From Syntrophobacteraceae bacterium (GTDB lineage: Bacteria > Desulfobacterota > Syntrophobacteria > Syntrophobacterales > Syntrophobacteraceae): a DNA stretch of 64,000 bases. Each line of letters begins with the position of its first letter. The stretch's first letter is position 1. Of the stretch, positions 49,546-61,126 are shown piece after piece. The DNA is taken from the NCBI GenBank assembly GCA_003165235.1, contig PLSV01000024.1, positions 1 through 64,000 on the forward strand, in the 5' to 3' direction. Below the pieces are notes generated by a model, which saw nothing but the letters and a program-made list of their open reading frames with translations, did no database searches and was not told where the DNA came from. The position numbers were made by a program, and so were the translations under genes.

Positions 49546-50516
49546 TGAAAAAGGTTTTAGTTTTCGTGCAGGCAGCTATTCTCTTTTGGGCCGTTTCGGC
49601 CCCGGCGGATGCTTTAGCATTCACGGTCAAAGACGCGGCCGGAAATGACATCGAAATCACCCCGCCTGTCAGCAGGGTGGTGTTTCTTTCGCTCTATGAA
49701 CTCATTCCGGTATTCGACGTTTGGGACCGGGTGGTCGGATTGAATCGCTGGGCATTCGACAATGAACTTTTGAAAAGGTTTCCGCAACTAAAGGAAATCC
49801 CCTCGGTAGGTACTCCGGACACGGTCAACATTGAAGTCCTGCTTTCTCTGCATCCGGACCTTGTGATCACCTGGTCCTATAAACCCGAGGTTGATGATTT
49901 TCTGGTCCGAAGAGGCCTCAAGGTCATCTCGGTTTACCCGGACAGCCTTGAAGAACTCTACGCAGTCCTCGATCTATGCGGAAGGCTTTTCCAGAAAGAA
50001 GACCGGGCTCGGGAAATCCGGTCACTCATGGAAAAGAGTTTTGCTGAGACGGCATCAAAAGTATCGAAAATTCCTCCGGGAAATCGGCGCAAGGTCCTTT
50101 GGCTTTGGGGAAAGCCGACAACTGTAAGCGGAGGAGAGTGTCTTGCGAACGAACTGATCAAACTCACGGGCGGGATCAATCCTGCTGAAGGGATTAAAAC
50201 GAAGCACCCGGAAGTTTCCATGGAGTCGATCGTGGGTTGGGACCCGGATGTTATTTTTATTTGGGGAAGCGCCAGGTACGGGCCGGAGGAACTCCTTTCC
50301 AACCAGCAGTGGAAGAAGATCAAGGCAGTCAGGGACGGCAGGGTTTTCAAGGCCCCTGACCTTACCACCTGGTCCCCGACAATCTGCAGCCTGGCGCTTT
50401 GGATGGCATGGAAAACCTACCCAGAATATTTCGACCGAAAGGAACTCTCGGAAGAAGTTTTGCGGTTTAATAAGAAATGTTTCGGGGTCCCCATAAAGGG
50501 ATTGACTTTCGATTAA
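49545..50516 (+). CDS. Metal/corrinoid ABC transporter substrate-binding protein (BtuF/FecB-like)
   Basis: Signal-like N-terminus; FTVKDAAGNDIEITPPVSRVVFLS; VNIEVLLSLHPDLVITW. Confidence 0.88.
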   Translation: MKKVLVFVQAAILFWAVSAPADALAFTVKDAAGNDIEITPPVSRVVFLSLYELIPVFDVWDRVVGLNRWAFDNELLKRFPQLKEIPSVGTPDTVNIEVLLSLHPDLVITWSYKPEVDDFLVRRGLKVISVYPDSLEELYAVLDLCGRLFQKEDRAREIRSLMEKSFAETASKVSKIPPGNRRKVLWLWGKPTTVSGGECLANELIKLTGGINPAEGIKTKHPEVSMESIVGWDPDVIFIWGSARYGPEELLSNQQWKKIKAVRDGRVFKAPDLTTWSPTICSLALWMAWKTYPEYFDRKELSEEVLRFNKKCFGVPIKGLTFD

Positions 50517-50522
50517 CTGGAT

Positions 50523-51536
50523 GTGGTTGTGAAAAGAAAATTGATCCTGTTCGGCATTGGACTGTCTCCTTTCGTTTTTGCCTGTATTTCTCTTTTATGG
50601 GGAGCATACGCCATTGCCCCCTGGACGATAGCGAAGGTTTTGTTCTCCAAGATTTATCTTCTGAAATCTGCCGAGGCCGGAACGGAGCTGTCTATACTAT
50701 GGGATATCAGGCTGCCCAGGATTGTTTTGTCCGCACTCGTCGGGGCAGCCCTTTCCGGTGCTGGAGTGACGCTGCAGGGCATATTCCGAAATCCGCTGGT
50801 CGATCCTTTTATTTTGGGCTTGTCATCCGGGGCGGCATTCGGGTGTACTCTTTCCGTAGCCCTTTTCCCACAGTTTCCGATCCAGGCGGCGGCTTTTGTT
50901 TTCAGTCTCGTAGCCTCTTTCACGACGTACCTGCTGGCCAGGAGCCAGGGTGAAATATCCCGGCTCCATCTGGTGCTCTCCGGAATAGTGATCTCGGCTT
51001 TTTTCAGCGCGCTGGTTTCCATACTCAAGTTCCTCGTCGACCCCCATAAGTTGGTCAGCATCGTCTACTGGCTCATGGGAAGCTTTTCCCTCTCGGACTG
51101 GTCGTCGATTTGGGTTGCATCTTTAGGAATGATCGCGGCGTGTGTTCCGCTGGTGCTGATGAGATGGCGTCTCAATGCGCTTTCCATGGGTGAGGAAGAG
51201 GCCAGGTCGCTGGGAATACCCGTGGAAAGAGACAGATTAATATTTATCGGCGCTGCCTCGCTTGCGGTTGGCAGTGCCGTGTCGGTGAGCGGGATTATCG
51301 GCTGGGTTGGGCTCATGGTACCTCACCTGACCAGAATGCTGGTGGGACCGGACCATAAGCTCCTTATGCCCTTTTCGCTGGCAGCGGGTGCGGCGTTCAT
51401 GATTTTTGCCGACACGCTTGCCAGAAATCTCACCTCTTTTGATATCCCGGTGGGGATCATAACCGCCCTTAGTGGTACGCCGTTTTTCATCTATCTTTTG
51501 AGAAGAGGCACAGGCGGGGAGAGTTGGGGCAAATGA
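50523..51536 (+). CDS. FecCD/BtuC-family permease
   Basis: LWDIRLPRIVLSALVGAALSGAGVTLQGIFRNPLVDPFILGLSSGAAFG. Confidence 0.93.
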   Translation: MVVKRKLILFGIGLSPFVFACISLLWGAYAIAPWTIAKVLFSKIYLLKSAEAGTELSILWDIRLPRIVLSALVGAALSGAGVTLQGIFRNPLVDPFILGLSSGAAFGCTLSVALFPQFPIQAAAFVFSLVASFTTYLLARSQGEISRLHLVLSGIVISAFFSALVSILKFLVDPHKLVSIVYWLMGSFSLSDWSSIWVASLGMIAACVPLVLMRWRLNALSMGEEEARSLGIPVERDRLIFIGAASLAVGSAVSVSGIIGWVGLMVPHLTRMLVGPDHKLLMPFSLAAGAAFMIFADTLARNLTSFDIPVGIITALSGTPFFIYLLRRGTGGESWGK

Positions 51537-52303
51537 TCGAGGTCAGAGAACTCACATTCATGCACCAGGGAGCAAAGGAACCGGTCCTCCGGAAGATCGA
51601 TTTCCAGGCCAAAGGGGGAGAGGTGACGGCTATACTCGGGCCGAACGGCTCGGGGAAAACCACCCTTTTCCAGTGCTTGCTCGGAATCTGGAAGTTCCAT
51701 GAAGGAGAAGTGCGTCTTTCAGGGAAACCGATAAGCCACCTGAAGCGAGTCGAGATCGCCAAAAGGCTGTCCGCTGTTCCCCAGGAGCACGACGCTCCGT
51801 TTCCTTACTCTTGTTTGGATATCGTCCTCATGGGGCGGACGGCGCACGTCGGAATTTTTTCATCCCCATCCCTACAGGACAGGGATTTATCCAGGCAGGC
51901 CATGAAAGCTCTCGGTGTCGATCACCTGGCCGAAAGGCCCTATACCCAGGTAAGCGGCGGCGAGCGGCAAATGGTCCTCATCGCGCGTTGTCTTGCACAG
52001 GACGCCCCTGCGATGCTTCTCGACGAGCCGACGGCGCACCTGGATTTTAGAAACCAGATCACAATACTTAAAAAGGTCAAAAATATAGTTCGAGAAAAGG
52101 GCTTGGTGGCGCTGATGAACCTTCACGATCCGAACATGGCTCTTCTTTTTTCCGACAGGGTGCTTCTTCTGAACCGTGGAGCGCTCGTTGCACAGGGGCG
52201 ACCGGATGAAGTCATCACACAGAAGAGCCTTCTGGAAGTATACGGGATCGAAGTCGAGTTCGTCGCCGAAAACGGCTACCGGGTGATCTGTCCTAAACTC
52301 TGA
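51524..52303 (+). CDS. FecE/BtuD-family ATPase
   Basis: LGPNGSGKTTLFQCLLGIW, VSGGERQMVLIARCLAQDAPAMLLDEPTAHLD. Confidence 0.93.
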   Translation: MGQMIEVRELTFMHQGAKEPVLRKIDFQAKGGEVTAILGPNGSGKTTLFQCLLGIWKFHEGEVRLSGKPISHLKRVEIAKRLSAVPQEHDAPFPYSCLDIVLMGRTAHVGIFSSPSLQDRDLSRQAMKALGVDHLAERPYTQVSGGERQMVLIARCLAQDAPAMLLDEPTAHLDFRNQITILKKVKNIVREKGLVALMNLHDPNMALLFSDRVLLLNRGALVAQGRPDEVITQKSLLEVYGIEVEFVAENGYRVICPKL

Positions 52304-52337
52304 TTACGACCGGAGAAACTCCAATAGAGGAAAAAGC

Positions 52338-55300
52338 ATGAAACTTCTCACCATTATGTGGTCCAGTTTCATCCCGATTTTGAAGGATGCCGCCGAAGTC
52401 ACGGCCATCTTCAATTTGAGGGCATATTCAAACAAACAACTCAACCTGGATCCCCTGATTGTTGAAGATATCGGAAAGGAAATGAAAACAGCCGATCTGA
52501 TAGTGCTCTATCGCACTACGGAACCGTTCTGGGATGCAGTGGAAGATGAGATTGAAAGACTTGGAGGACGAATCCCGATTGTGGTGGTCGGACCGGAACC
52601 GTCCTACTGGAAAATTTCCAATGTAAGCCCTGAAATCGTCACAACGGTGTACCGCTATCTTCTTTTTAACGGTGCGGAAAATTTCAGGGAGATGCTGAAG
52701 TTCCTTGCATCCACCTTGTTCGCCATGGACCTTTCTTTCATCCCTCCGAAAGAGACGGCATGGGAAGGCATCTACCACCCTGAATGGGGCGGACCGTTTA
52801 CAACTACACGGGAGTATCTGGACATTTATCCCTTGAGCAACCGCCCGCTGGTGGCAGTTCTTTTTCCCAGGTCCAACTGGGTGTCGGGAAATATGGACGT
52901 CGAACGCCGTCTCATCGAAGCTCTGGAAAAACAGCAACTGGGTGTTCTTCCCGTCTTTTTCTATTCGTTTAAGGACAGCAATCTCGGCAATCTTGGCGGA
53001 GAGGATGTAATCAGGCAATTCCTCATGAGAGAAGATGGCGCTTGTCTGATAGATGCCGTCGTAAAGCTCAGCGTATTCTTCCTCGGGCAGAAACGCGGGG
53101 ATAATTCCGAATCCCAGGCGGGATCGGGCGTATCGCTGTTGAAAGAATTGAACGTACCCCTGATCAATCCGGTTATTTCCTATTACAAGGACGGGGAAAG
53201 GTGGCTGGCGGACCCCGACGGGCTGGGGCAGCAGGTAGCCTGGAGTATCGCGCTTCCGGAATTTGAGGGCGTAATTGAACCAATGGTGGTCGGAGCAAGC
53301 AAAGGGATCAGCAACCCCGAAGAAGAAATGTATGAAGCTCTTCCAGACCGCATCGAACGCCTTGCGCGAAGGATTCTCCGTTGGGTGGGCCTGCGGCACA
53401 AACCTAATGCTCAAAAAAAAGTTGCCTTTATCCTGCACAATAATCCGTGCGCATCAGTAGAGGCCACGGTAGGAGCGGGCGCTCACCTGGATACCCTGGA
53501 AAGTGTCGCCCTGATGCTTTTGCGAATGCGAGAGGAAGGCTATGAGGTGGAACCTCCCAAAGACGGCAAGGCGCTCATCGATGAAATTCTGGGGAGAAAG
53601 GCCCTATCGGAATTCCGCTGGACCACGACCGAGGAAATTGTAGCGAAGGGAGGCAGCCTTGAGCAGCTTGAGACGGAGAAATATCTTAGCTGGTTTGAAG
53701 AGCTGCCTGAAGCGACCCGCGACAGGATGGTCGAAGCCTGGGGGAAACCTCCCGGTGAGGAAAAAGACGGAATCCCGGCGGCAATGGTTCACGATGGAAA
53801 AATCCTGGTCACCGGGGTGCGGTTCGGCAATGCCGTCGTTTGCGTTCAGCCCAAAAGAGGCTGCGCCGGATCGAGGTGTGACGGTCAGGTCTGTAAAATC
53901 TTGCATGATCCGGCAGTGCCGCCGCCCCATCAGTATGTCGCGACATATAAATGGCTCTCAAGAGATTTTGGCGCCGATGTCATCATTCATGTTGGAACGC
54001 ATGGAAACCTGGAATTTCTGCCGGGGAAGGGAACCGGACTTTCTTCGGGGTGCTTTCCAGACATAGGGATCGATGAGATGCCACACCTCTACATCTACAA
54101 TGCGGATAACCCGCCAGAAGGGACCACCGCTAAACGCCGGACCTATGCCACTTTAGTCGATCACATGCAGGCGGTGATGGTCCAGGGAGAACTCTACGGC
54201 GATCTTGACGAAATCGAAAGACTTCTCTTTGAATACGAGAAGATCAAGAATTTGGAGCCCGCCAAAGCCCATACGCTGAGCCACATGATTAAGGACAGGC
54301 TAAAACCCGGGAACCTCATGCCGATGCTAAAAGTTGCCGAAGATGCGCCCTTTGATGACGTGGTGCGGTCCGCACACGAAGCACTTTCTTTGTTGAAAAA
54401 CTCCTATATTCCCAAGGGCATGCACGTTTTTGGAAAACTCCCTGCGGATGAAAGATTCTCAGAATTCATCTACGCAGTGATTCGCTATGAGAACTCCCCC
54501 GAGTCGCTTCGAGGGGTTGTGGATAAGCTGATGGGAAAAGACCCTGAGTTTATGGCAACGGACGAAACCCTAAAAAAAGACCTCGTGGACCGGAAAGCAA
54601 AGGAGATTTGCACGGCCTATCTCGCTGGAGGAGGCCCTCTTCCCTGGATTTTGAAAACATACTTCGGCGAAACGTGCGGGCTTGAATCCATCATCTGCGA
54701 CATTCAGGCAAAGATCGACGACGTGAGGATGAGAGTGCTGCAATCCGATGAAACAGCAGCTCTGCTGAACGGGATGAACGGAGGTTATATCCCAGCCGGT
54801 CCATCGGGAATAATTACCCGTGGAAGACCCGATATCCTTCCGACCGGCAGGAACTTCTATTCGCTCGACCCTCATAAAGTGCCGTCCCGTGCCGGGTGGG
54901 AGGTCGGCGTAAAGCTGGCGAAGATCACCATCGACAAGTTCCTGCGGGAAGATGGGAAGTATCCGGAAAATATAGCCTTCTACTGGCAGTGTACTGACAT
55001 AATGTGGTCAGACGGCGAAGGGATGGCCCAGATGATGTATCTTCTTGGCGTGCGACCTGTCTGGCAGACAAACGGTAGGATAGGCAGATTTGAAATAATA
55101 CCCGTCAAAGAGCTTGGGCGACCACGAATCGACATTACCGTCAGGGTGTCGGGAATCACGCGGGATAACTTCTCAGCGTCAATCGATCTGATAGATGACG
55201 CCGTGGTGGCCGTTGCCAGGCTCGATGAGCCCGCAGAGCAAAACTTCGTCAGGAAACACTTACTTGCACAAATCGAGGAAACGGGCGGCAGTCCGGAGGA

Positions 55301-56150
55301 TGAAGAAGCTTTGCGAAAAGCTTCATACAGGCTTTTTTCATGCATGCCGGGAGTGTACCAGGCCGGCACTCAGCTCGCTGTATATGCATCTGCCTGGAAA
55401 GACGAAAAAGACCTTTCCGACGTTTTCCTCTATTGGAATGGCTATGCCTACGGCAAAGGCGTATTCGGCGAACCTGCCCATAAACATTTTTCCATGAACC
55501 TCAAAACGGTCGACCTCACTTTTTCAAAGACCGTCACCGACGAGTACGACCTTTTAGGGTGCTGCTGCTATTTCGGCACCCACGGCGGGCTGATCAACGC
55601 GGCAAAAGTCCTTTCGGGCAAAGAGATCAAAACCTATTACGGTGACACCAGGGAGCAGGGCGAAGTGAGGGTGAGGGACTTGGCTGATGAAATCCGCAGG
55701 GTCGTTCGAACCAAACTGCTGAATCCGAAATGGATCGATGGGATGAAGGAGCATGGCTACAAGGGAGCAGGAGAAATCAGCAAGCGGATCGGCAGGGTTT
55801 ACGGTTGGGAGGCGACCAGCAGGGAAGTGGACGACTGGATTTTCGACGACATTTCGCGGACTTTCTTAATGGATGAGGAAAACCGCAAGTTTTTTGAAGA
55901 AAATAACCCGTATGCCCTTGAAGAGACGGCCAGAAGGTTGATTGAAGCATCTGAAAGAGGCCTTTGGGACCCGGCCCCCGATGTAAAGGACGCCCTGAAA
56001 GATGTTTATGTCGAAATCGAAGGCTGGATCGAGGAAAGGTCAGGAGAGCTGGAGGGAAACTTCCAGGGTGGTTCAATTGACATTATCACTTCCCAGGAAG
56101 TCCAGACCTGGAAGAAAAAAATGGAAAATACCCTCGGCGGAAAGGCATAG
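52338..56150 (+). CDS. cobN: CobN-like chelatase large subunit
   Basis: 1270 aa; [63 protein letters not shown]. Confidence 0.9.
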   Translation: MKLLTIMWSSFIPILKDAAEVTAIFNLRAYSNKQLNLDPLIVEDIGKEMKTADLIVLYRTTEPFWDAVEDEIERLGGRIPIVVVGPEPSYWKISNVSPEIVTTVYRYLLFNGAENFREMLKFLASTLFAMDLSFIPPKETAWEGIYHPEWGGPFTTTREYLDIYPLSNRPLVAVLFPRSNWVSGNMDVERRLIEALEKQQLGVLPVFFYSFKDSNLGNLGGEDVIRQFLMREDGACLIDAVVKLSVFFLGQKRGDNSESQAGSGVSLLKELNVPLINPVISYYKDGERWLADPDGLGQQVAWSIALPEFEGVIEPMVVGASKGISNPEEEMYEALPDRIERLARRILRWVGLRHKPNAQKKVAFILHNNPCASVEATVGAGAHLDTLESVALMLLRMREEGYEVEPPKDGKALIDEILGRKALSEFRWTTTEEIVAKGGSLEQLETEKYLSWFEELPEATRDRMVEAWGKPPGEEKDGIPAAMVHDGKILVTGVRFGNAVVCVQPKRGCAGSRCDGQVCKILHDPAVPPPHQYVATYKWLSRDFGADVIIHVGTHGNLEFLPGKGTGLSSGCFPDIGIDEMPHLYIYNADNPPEGTTAKRRTYATLVDHMQAVMVQGELYGDLDEIERLLFEYEKIKNLEPAKAHTLSHMIKDRLKPGNLMPMLKVAEDAPFDDVVRSAHEALSLLKNSYIPKGMHVFGKLPADERFSEFIYAVIRYENSPESLRGVVDKLMGKDPEFMATDETLKKDLVDRKAKEICTAYLAGGGPLPWILKTYFGETCGLESIICDIQAKIDDVRMRVLQSDETAALLNGMNGGYIPAGPSGIITRGRPDILPTGRNFYSLDPHKVPSRAGWEVGVKLAKITIDKFLREDGKYPENIAFYWQCTDIMWSDGEGMAQMMYLLGVRPVWQTNGRIGRFEIIPVKELGRPRIDITVRVSGITRDNFSASIDLIDDAVVAVARLDEPAEQNFVRKHLLAQIEETGGSPEDEEALRKASYRLFSCMPGVYQAGTQLAVYASAWKDEKDLSDVFLYWNGYAYGKGVFGEPAHKHFSMNLKTVDLTFSKTVTDEYDLLGCCCYFGTHGGLINAAKVLSGKEIKTYYGDTREQGEVRVRDLADEIRRVVRTKLLNPKWIDGMKEHGYKGAGEISKRIGRVYGWEATSREVDDWIFDDISRTFLMDEENRKFFEENNPYALEETARRLIEASERGLWDPAPDVKDALKDVYVEIEGWIEERSGELEGNFQGGSIDIITSQEVQTWKKKMENTLGGKA

Positions 56151-56154
56151 AGAC

Positions 56155-57177
56155 ATGGTTTTTCCCTTCACGGCGATAGTCGGCCAGGAACAGATGAAGC
56201 TGGCCCTGACACTGAATGTGATCGATCCGGGCATCGGCGGTCTTCTCATCATGGGCGAAAAAGGAACGGGCAAGAGTACAGCCGTTCGAGCCCTTGCCGA
56301 ATTGCTGCCTGAGATCGGGGTTTCACACGGATGCGCTTTTAACTGCGACCCAGGCGGAACAGCTCTATGCAGCATATGCGAAGAAAGAGCCGCTAAGGAA
56401 GGCACTCTCAAGCGGGAAACGAAAAAAATGCGGGTCGTCGAACTCCCGCTCGGAATTACCGAAGACAGGTTGGTAGGCACCCTTGATATCGAACACGCGC
56501 TCAAACACGGGGAGAAGCGTTTCGAACCGGGAATCCTCGCCGATGCCAACAGGAATTTCCTCTATGTCGATGAGGTCAACCTCCTGGAAGACCACATTAT
56601 CGATTTGCTGCTCGACTCAGCAGCCATGGGACAAAATACCGTGGAAAGAGAGGGCGTTTCCTTCAGCCACCCAGCCCGGTTCATTCTGGTTGGCACGATG
56701 AACCCCGAAGAAGGCGACCTGCGGCCCCAGTTACTGGACCGGTTCGGCCTCTGTGTGTACGTGGAGTCTATTCGCGACAAGGATCTTCGGATTGAAATCC
56801 TCAAACGCCGCTCCCGGTTCGATGATGATCCGGACGGCTTTTTTAAAAGCGTCGAGAACGATCAACAGGTTTTGTCCGATGAAATTATTCGGTCCAGGGA
56901 GCATCTTCCCAAAGTGGACGTTTCCGAAGAAGTTCTTGCAAAGATAGTAGGGATAACGACTGAAATCCATGTGGATGGGCATCGTTCGGACATCGTAATA
57001 CTGAGGGCGGTCAAAGCGCTTGCTGCTTTCCGAGGGCGAAATAACATAACCGTCCGGGATATCGCTGACGTAGTTCCGCTGGCCCTGAATCACAGATTGA
57101 AGCGAGCCCCGTTTGAAGATGCAGGTTCGGGCAGGAAAAAACTGGAAGAGCTTATTGAAAGGCTGGATCAGGGCTGA
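56155..57177 (+). CDS. Mg-chelatase ChlI-type AAA+ subunit
   Basis: [50 protein letters not shown]; start MVFPFT. Confidence 0.9.
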   Translation: MVFPFTAIVGQEQMKLALTLNVIDPGIGGLLIMGEKGTGKSTAVRALAELLPEIGVSHGCAFNCDPGGTALCSICEERAAKEGTLKRETKKMRVVELPLGITEDRLVGTLDIEHALKHGEKRFEPGILADANRNFLYVDEVNLLEDHIIDLLLDSAAMGQNTVEREGVSFSHPARFILVGTMNPEEGDLRPQLLDRFGLCVYVESIRDKDLRIEILKRRSRFDDDPDGFFKSVENDQQVLSDEIIRSREHLPKVDVSEEVLAKIVGITTEIHVDGHRSDIVILRAVKALAAFRGRNNITVRDIADVVPLALNHRLKRAPFEDAGSGRKKLEELIERLDQG

Positions 57178-57198
57178 GAGCATTCTGCGGAGGATAAG

Positions 57199-59031
57199 AT
57201 GTCATTTTGCAAGCTGGTTGGCCACAAAGATGCAAAACTTGCTCTCATACTAAATCTCATCGATCCGGGGATCGGCGGGGTCCTGCTCATAGGCGACAAG
57301 GGGACGGGCAAGTCCACCTTGGCCCGTGCTGTGACCCGATTGCTTCCCGAACGGGTGCCCTATGTCGAGGCGCCGCTGAATGTGACGGAAGATGCTCTTA
57401 TGGGAAGCATAAACCTCGAAGATGCGATCAGGTCCGGTGAACACATTTTTCAACCCGGCCTTCTTGCACGCTCACAAGGTGGAGTGCTCTACGTCGATGA
57501 CGTCAACCTGCTAAATGTTGATATGCTAAACTTGGTTTTGAATAAACATGCATTCGGCAACACGACCTTGCCCGGAAACGGCATTCAAAGCAATGGGGAT
57601 TTAGGGTTTTCTCTCGTTGCAAGCATGAATCCGGAAGAAGGCCCAATCTCACCCAAACTGATAGACCACTTCGGCTTGTGTGCTCTTTTCCAAACGTCCG
57701 CCGATAATGGCGAAAAACTCAGGGTGCTGAGGCGTTCGAGTCAAAACGGTCCTGCCGTGAACCGTTTTATTCGATTCGATGAGAGATTGAAGAAAAGGGT
57801 TGTCCTCGCTCGAAAATCGCTAAAACGGGTCGAAGTCCTCGCTGAACATCGGGCGTATGCAGTCGAGGTATGTTTGGAATCCGGGATTGAGGGACACCGG
57901 GGAGATATTGCTCTGGAAAGGGCCGCGCGCGCCTATGCGGCATTTTGTGGCTCACATGTGGTAACTAAGGAGCATATGGAAAAAGTTCTGCCTCTTGTCC
58001 TGGTTCACAGGAGACGGGAAGCCGGCGTCAACCAGGAGGAATATCAGGAGCAGGAATTGTCCGAGCGGGAAAACAGCAACCAACAGGAACAGGCCGATTC
58101 GAATAACAATGAAACACCGGACGGGGATTCCGGGACCGATTGCTGCGAAGCGGCGGTGCAACCTCAATCGGTTGAAGGGCGCTCGAAGGAGGAGGTATTC
58201 CCGGTCGGAAATCCCTTCGACGTGAGAAGGTTTCTTTTTCAAAGAGACCGGGTCGAGCGGCGCTCGTCAGGCAGAAGGACGAATACGCGCTTTTCAGGGA
58301 AAGGAGGGCGTTATGTCAAAAGCGTGTTTAACTCCAAAGCGAACGACATTGCAGCAGATGCAACTCTCAGGGCTGCGGCTCCCTGGCAGATCCAAAGGGG
58401 TCGTACTCGAAACGTCATTGTTTATAATAAGGATTTGCGCTTCAAGCAGCGTGAAAAGAAAATGGGACACCTGGTTATATTCGTGGTGGACTGTTCGGGT
58501 TCCATGGGGGCAAAAAAGAGGATGATCGAAACGAAGGGGGCGGTCCTCTCACTGCTCATGGATTGCTATCATAAGCGTGACAAGGTCTCGTTGATTGCAT
58601 TCCGAAAGGACCGCGCCGAGATAATACTTCCTCCTACCGCCAGCGTCGACTTTGCGTCCAGGAAGTTAAAGGAAATCCCGGTTGGCGGCAAGACCCCTCT
58701 CTCGGCCGCCCTGTTCACCACCTCGAATCTTATAAAGCAGATTCGAATAAAAGACCCGCTCATAAGGTTTGTGGTGGCAATAGTAAGCGATTGTCGCGCC
58801 AATCAAGGTATTTCAGACATGCCTGTGCGGGAGGAAGTGGCAAAATCAGCCGGAATGCTGCGAGACGCCAGAAATACGGATTTCATTGTTGTGGATACGG
58901 AAGATAAATCGAACCTGATGCGGATGGACCTTGCAAGAAGCCTTGCGAGCCAACTTCATGCCGATTATTTCACCACTGAGGACCTCAAGGCTGAGTATCT
59001 CGCAGGGTTGGTTTCAAGCCGAAAGTTTTGA
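57199..59031 (+). CDS. Mg-chelatase ChlD-type subunit (AAA plus VWA)
   Basis: GVLLIGDKGTGKSTLARAVTRLLP; acidic linker; HLVIFVVDCSGSMGAKKRM MIDAS. Confidence 0.9.
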   Translation: MSFCKLVGHKDAKLALILNLIDPGIGGVLLIGDKGTGKSTLARAVTRLLPERVPYVEAPLNVTEDALMGSINLEDAIRSGEHIFQPGLLARSQGGVLYVDDVNLLNVDMLNLVLNKHAFGNTTLPGNGIQSNGDLGFSLVASMNPEEGPISPKLIDHFGLCALFQTSADNGEKLRVLRRSSQNGPAVNRFIRFDERLKKRVVLARKSLKRVEVLAEHRAYAVEVCLESGIEGHRGDIALERAARAYAAFCGSHVVTKEHMEKVLPLVLVHRRREAGVNQEEYQEQELSERENSNQQEQADSNNNETPDGDSGTDCCEAAVQPQSVEGRSKEEVFPVGNPFDVRRFLFQRDRVERRSSGRRTNTRFSGKGGRYVKSVFNSKANDIAADATLRAAAPWQIQRGRTRNVIVYNKDLRFKQREKKMGHLVIFVVDCSGSMGAKKRMIETKGAVLSLLMDCYHKRDKVSLIAFRKDRAEIILPPTASVDFASRKLKEIPVGGKTPLSAALFTTSNLIKQIRIKDPLIRFVVAIVSDCRANQGISDMPVREEVAKSAGMLRDARNTDFIVVDTEDKSNLMRMDLARSLASQLHADYFTTEDLKAEYLAGLVSSRKF

Positions 59032-59122
59032 GAAAAATAAGTGCTGACTCTATCTTCGGCAACTCGCTAGCTTTTTTGTTCTCAGAAGCCGGATTTCATT
59101 TCCCGTTCTGTATCGTGCTCAA

Positions 59123-59581
59123 GTGAAGACAAAGCTGGAGGGTCAATTCTTGATTCGTATAGCAGTCGTAGATGGACAGGGTGCAAGCATCGGGTCCACC
59201 ATCATCAAAAAGATCAGGGAAACTCATGGTGGAAAAGTTGAAATTTGGGCTCTTGGAACAAACGCCATCGCTACAGGACAAATGTTAAGGGCAGGCGCAA
59301 ACAAGGGAGCAACGGGGGAAAGTGCAGTCTGTTACTCCGCCGGTCAAGTGGACGTGATAGTTGGTCCCCTTTCAATTCTCGTCAGCAATGCCATGATGGG
59401 AGAACTGACTCCCGCCATGGCACAAGCGATAGGGACTTCCAATGCCACAAAGCTCCTCCTTCCCCTCACGACCGAGCCTGTAACAGTGGTTGGGATGGTT
59501 CCAGATTCTCTGCCTCACCTGGTTGACAAGTTGGTGCAAGAGCACTTGTCCGGCATCATCTGGCCTAAAACTCGCTCCTAG
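59123..59581 (+). CDS. DUF3842-like protein
   Basis: IRIAVVDGQGASIGSTIIKKIRETHGGKVEIWALGTNAIATGQMLRAGANKGATGESAV. Confidence 0.7.
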   Translation: MKTKLEGQFLIRIAVVDGQGASIGSTIIKKIRETHGGKVEIWALGTNAIATGQMLRAGANKGATGESAVCYSAGQVDVIVGPLSILVSNAMMGELTPAMAQAIGTSNATKLLLPLTTEPVTVVGMVPDSLPHLVDKLVQEHLSGIIWPKTRS

Positions 59582-59625
59582 CCATCCCGGAATTTGGGCC
59601 AATTTTATAGCAGGAAAGGAACAAC

Positions 59626-59850
59626 ATGTGTGAAGCCAATGTGTACTTGAGAGCCAATGGCAAAGAAGAGGTTCTGATGGAAAATGTGGACATCCTCCGG
59701 CCTGAGAGTAATGGCCTGTTTCTACAAAACATCTTCGGCGAACAGAAATGGGTAGGGGCAAGGATTGAGGAGATGAACCTTGTTGAACACCGGATTGTTC
59801 TGGCTAACAACAAGGTGCGCAAAAGCCGCAAGGCTCAAGCAAAAGAATGA
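59626..59850 (+). CDS. CooT-like small metal-binding protein
   Basis: MCEANVYLRANGKEEVLMENVDILRPESNGLFLQNIFGEQKWVGARIEEMNLVEHRIVL. Confidence 0.7.
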   Translation: MCEANVYLRANGKEEVLMENVDILRPESNGLFLQNIFGEQKWVGARIEEMNLVEHRIVLANNKVRKSRKAQAKE

Positions 59851-60854
59851 CAAGCGACTGTCACCTAATTTCTATGAACCGTGACGACATGCGACACGTA
59901 GAAAGCGAATATCATCTGCAGGGATTGCCATGCTCTGATCTTTTCGTCCTGCCCGACGACGAAATCGATACCGATTATACCTATGGGAATAGAATCAATT
60001 GCTTGTTTTTTGAGAAAAGAAACTGGTACGGTCTCGCACTGTCATTGATGATCCACTCGGCAATTCTTTTCACCTTCTGGATATTGCCCAAACCTGTAGT
60101 CTTGAAAACCCAAACGATTCTGACAGTCACTCTGGTCGGAAGCGGGGAACAATCGGAAGATCCAGCACAGGGCGGAGGAGGTTCTATTACAAATAGTCAA
60201 ACATTGGCAGAACCCGTTCAAACAGCTTCTGCTTCTGACCGGGAAAGATCAATTGCTCCCCAGGAAATTCCTGAGCGCCTCATCCCGCCTACCAAAACCG
60301 CACCTCTCCCGGACAGAAAACCTCTGCACGACAAGCCTAAAAAACGTTTTCAAAACCCAAACCAATTTACCCTCTCTGATTCTTCCAACATCGAAGCGGA
60401 AAAGGCGAAACCATCCAATAGCATTGATCGTGAAGGAGAAGGTGGCCAAGACTCGGTCACTCAGGGCGATGCTGGCGGCAATGGTCGGGGAGATGGATCA
60501 ACAGGGGCGGTTGGGATGGGACGCGCAGGAGGAAATGGCAGCAAAGGGCCGCTTGACATGCGCTTCGGCTCAGTGGATGGCCCGCGATTTCTTAAGAAGG
60601 CTTTGCCTGTTTATCCAGGAGTTGCCAGAAGAGTTGGGAAAGAAGGCCAGGTTGTTCTTCAGCTTACCATAGACGAACATGGCGGCCTCATAGATATTCA
60701 GTTAGTCAAAAAGGCCGGATTCGGGTTTGATGAGGAAGCGATGAAGGCTGTCAGGCAATCCACTTTCTGTCCTGCCCAAAAAGACGGTAAACCTATTTTG
60801 TGTAAAGTCATACTGCCCGTGAAGTTCGTGCTCAAGAACGGAGATGATTTTTGA
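59847..60854 (+). CDS. tonB: TonB-family energy transducer
   Basis: N-terminal TM, P/K-rich linker, C-terminal YPGVARRVGKEGQVVLQLTIDEHGGLIDIQLVKKAGFGFDEEAMKAVRQSTFCPA. Confidence 0.88.
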   Translation: MTSDCHLISMNRDDMRHVESEYHLQGLPCSDLFVLPDDEIDTDYTYGNRINCLFFEKRNWYGLALSLMIHSAILFTFWILPKPVVLKTQTILTVTLVGSGEQSEDPAQGGGGSITNSQTLAEPVQTASASDRERSIAPQEIPERLIPPTKTAPLPDRKPLHDKPKKRFQNPNQFTLSDSSNIEAEKAKPSNSIDREGEGGQDSVTQGDAGGNGRGDGSTGAVGMGRAGGNGSKGPLDMRFGSVDGPRFLKKALPVYPGVARRVGKEGQVVLQLTIDEHGGLIDIQLVKKAGFGFDEEAMKAVRQSTFCPAQKDGKPILCKVILPVKFVLKNGDDF

Positions 60855-61126
60855 TTATCTGCCGTTAATGGGAATAACGAACGCCCGACCCTTATGAGGA
60901 AGTGTATCCAGCTCCGTTCCGAAGGCAGTCCTAGCCCCATGGCATGCAGTTTCCTGATGCTTGTGAATAACGTGAGGCATGAAGACGTTCCCTCGTTTGC
61001 GTAGTTTTTTAAACCCACATGATGCCGCAGTCAACACAAGGCTTAGGGGAGAAAGCAGTGAGGCGGATGCATTGCTGCACCCACCCCCCCCTTCTAATGA
61101 ACTCAGCCACTTAGAGGATCAAAATC

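Noticed and set aside
52428-53438. 336-aa ORF antisense to cobN
   Set aside because: Overlaps a well-supported cobN; composition inconsistent with a real protein.
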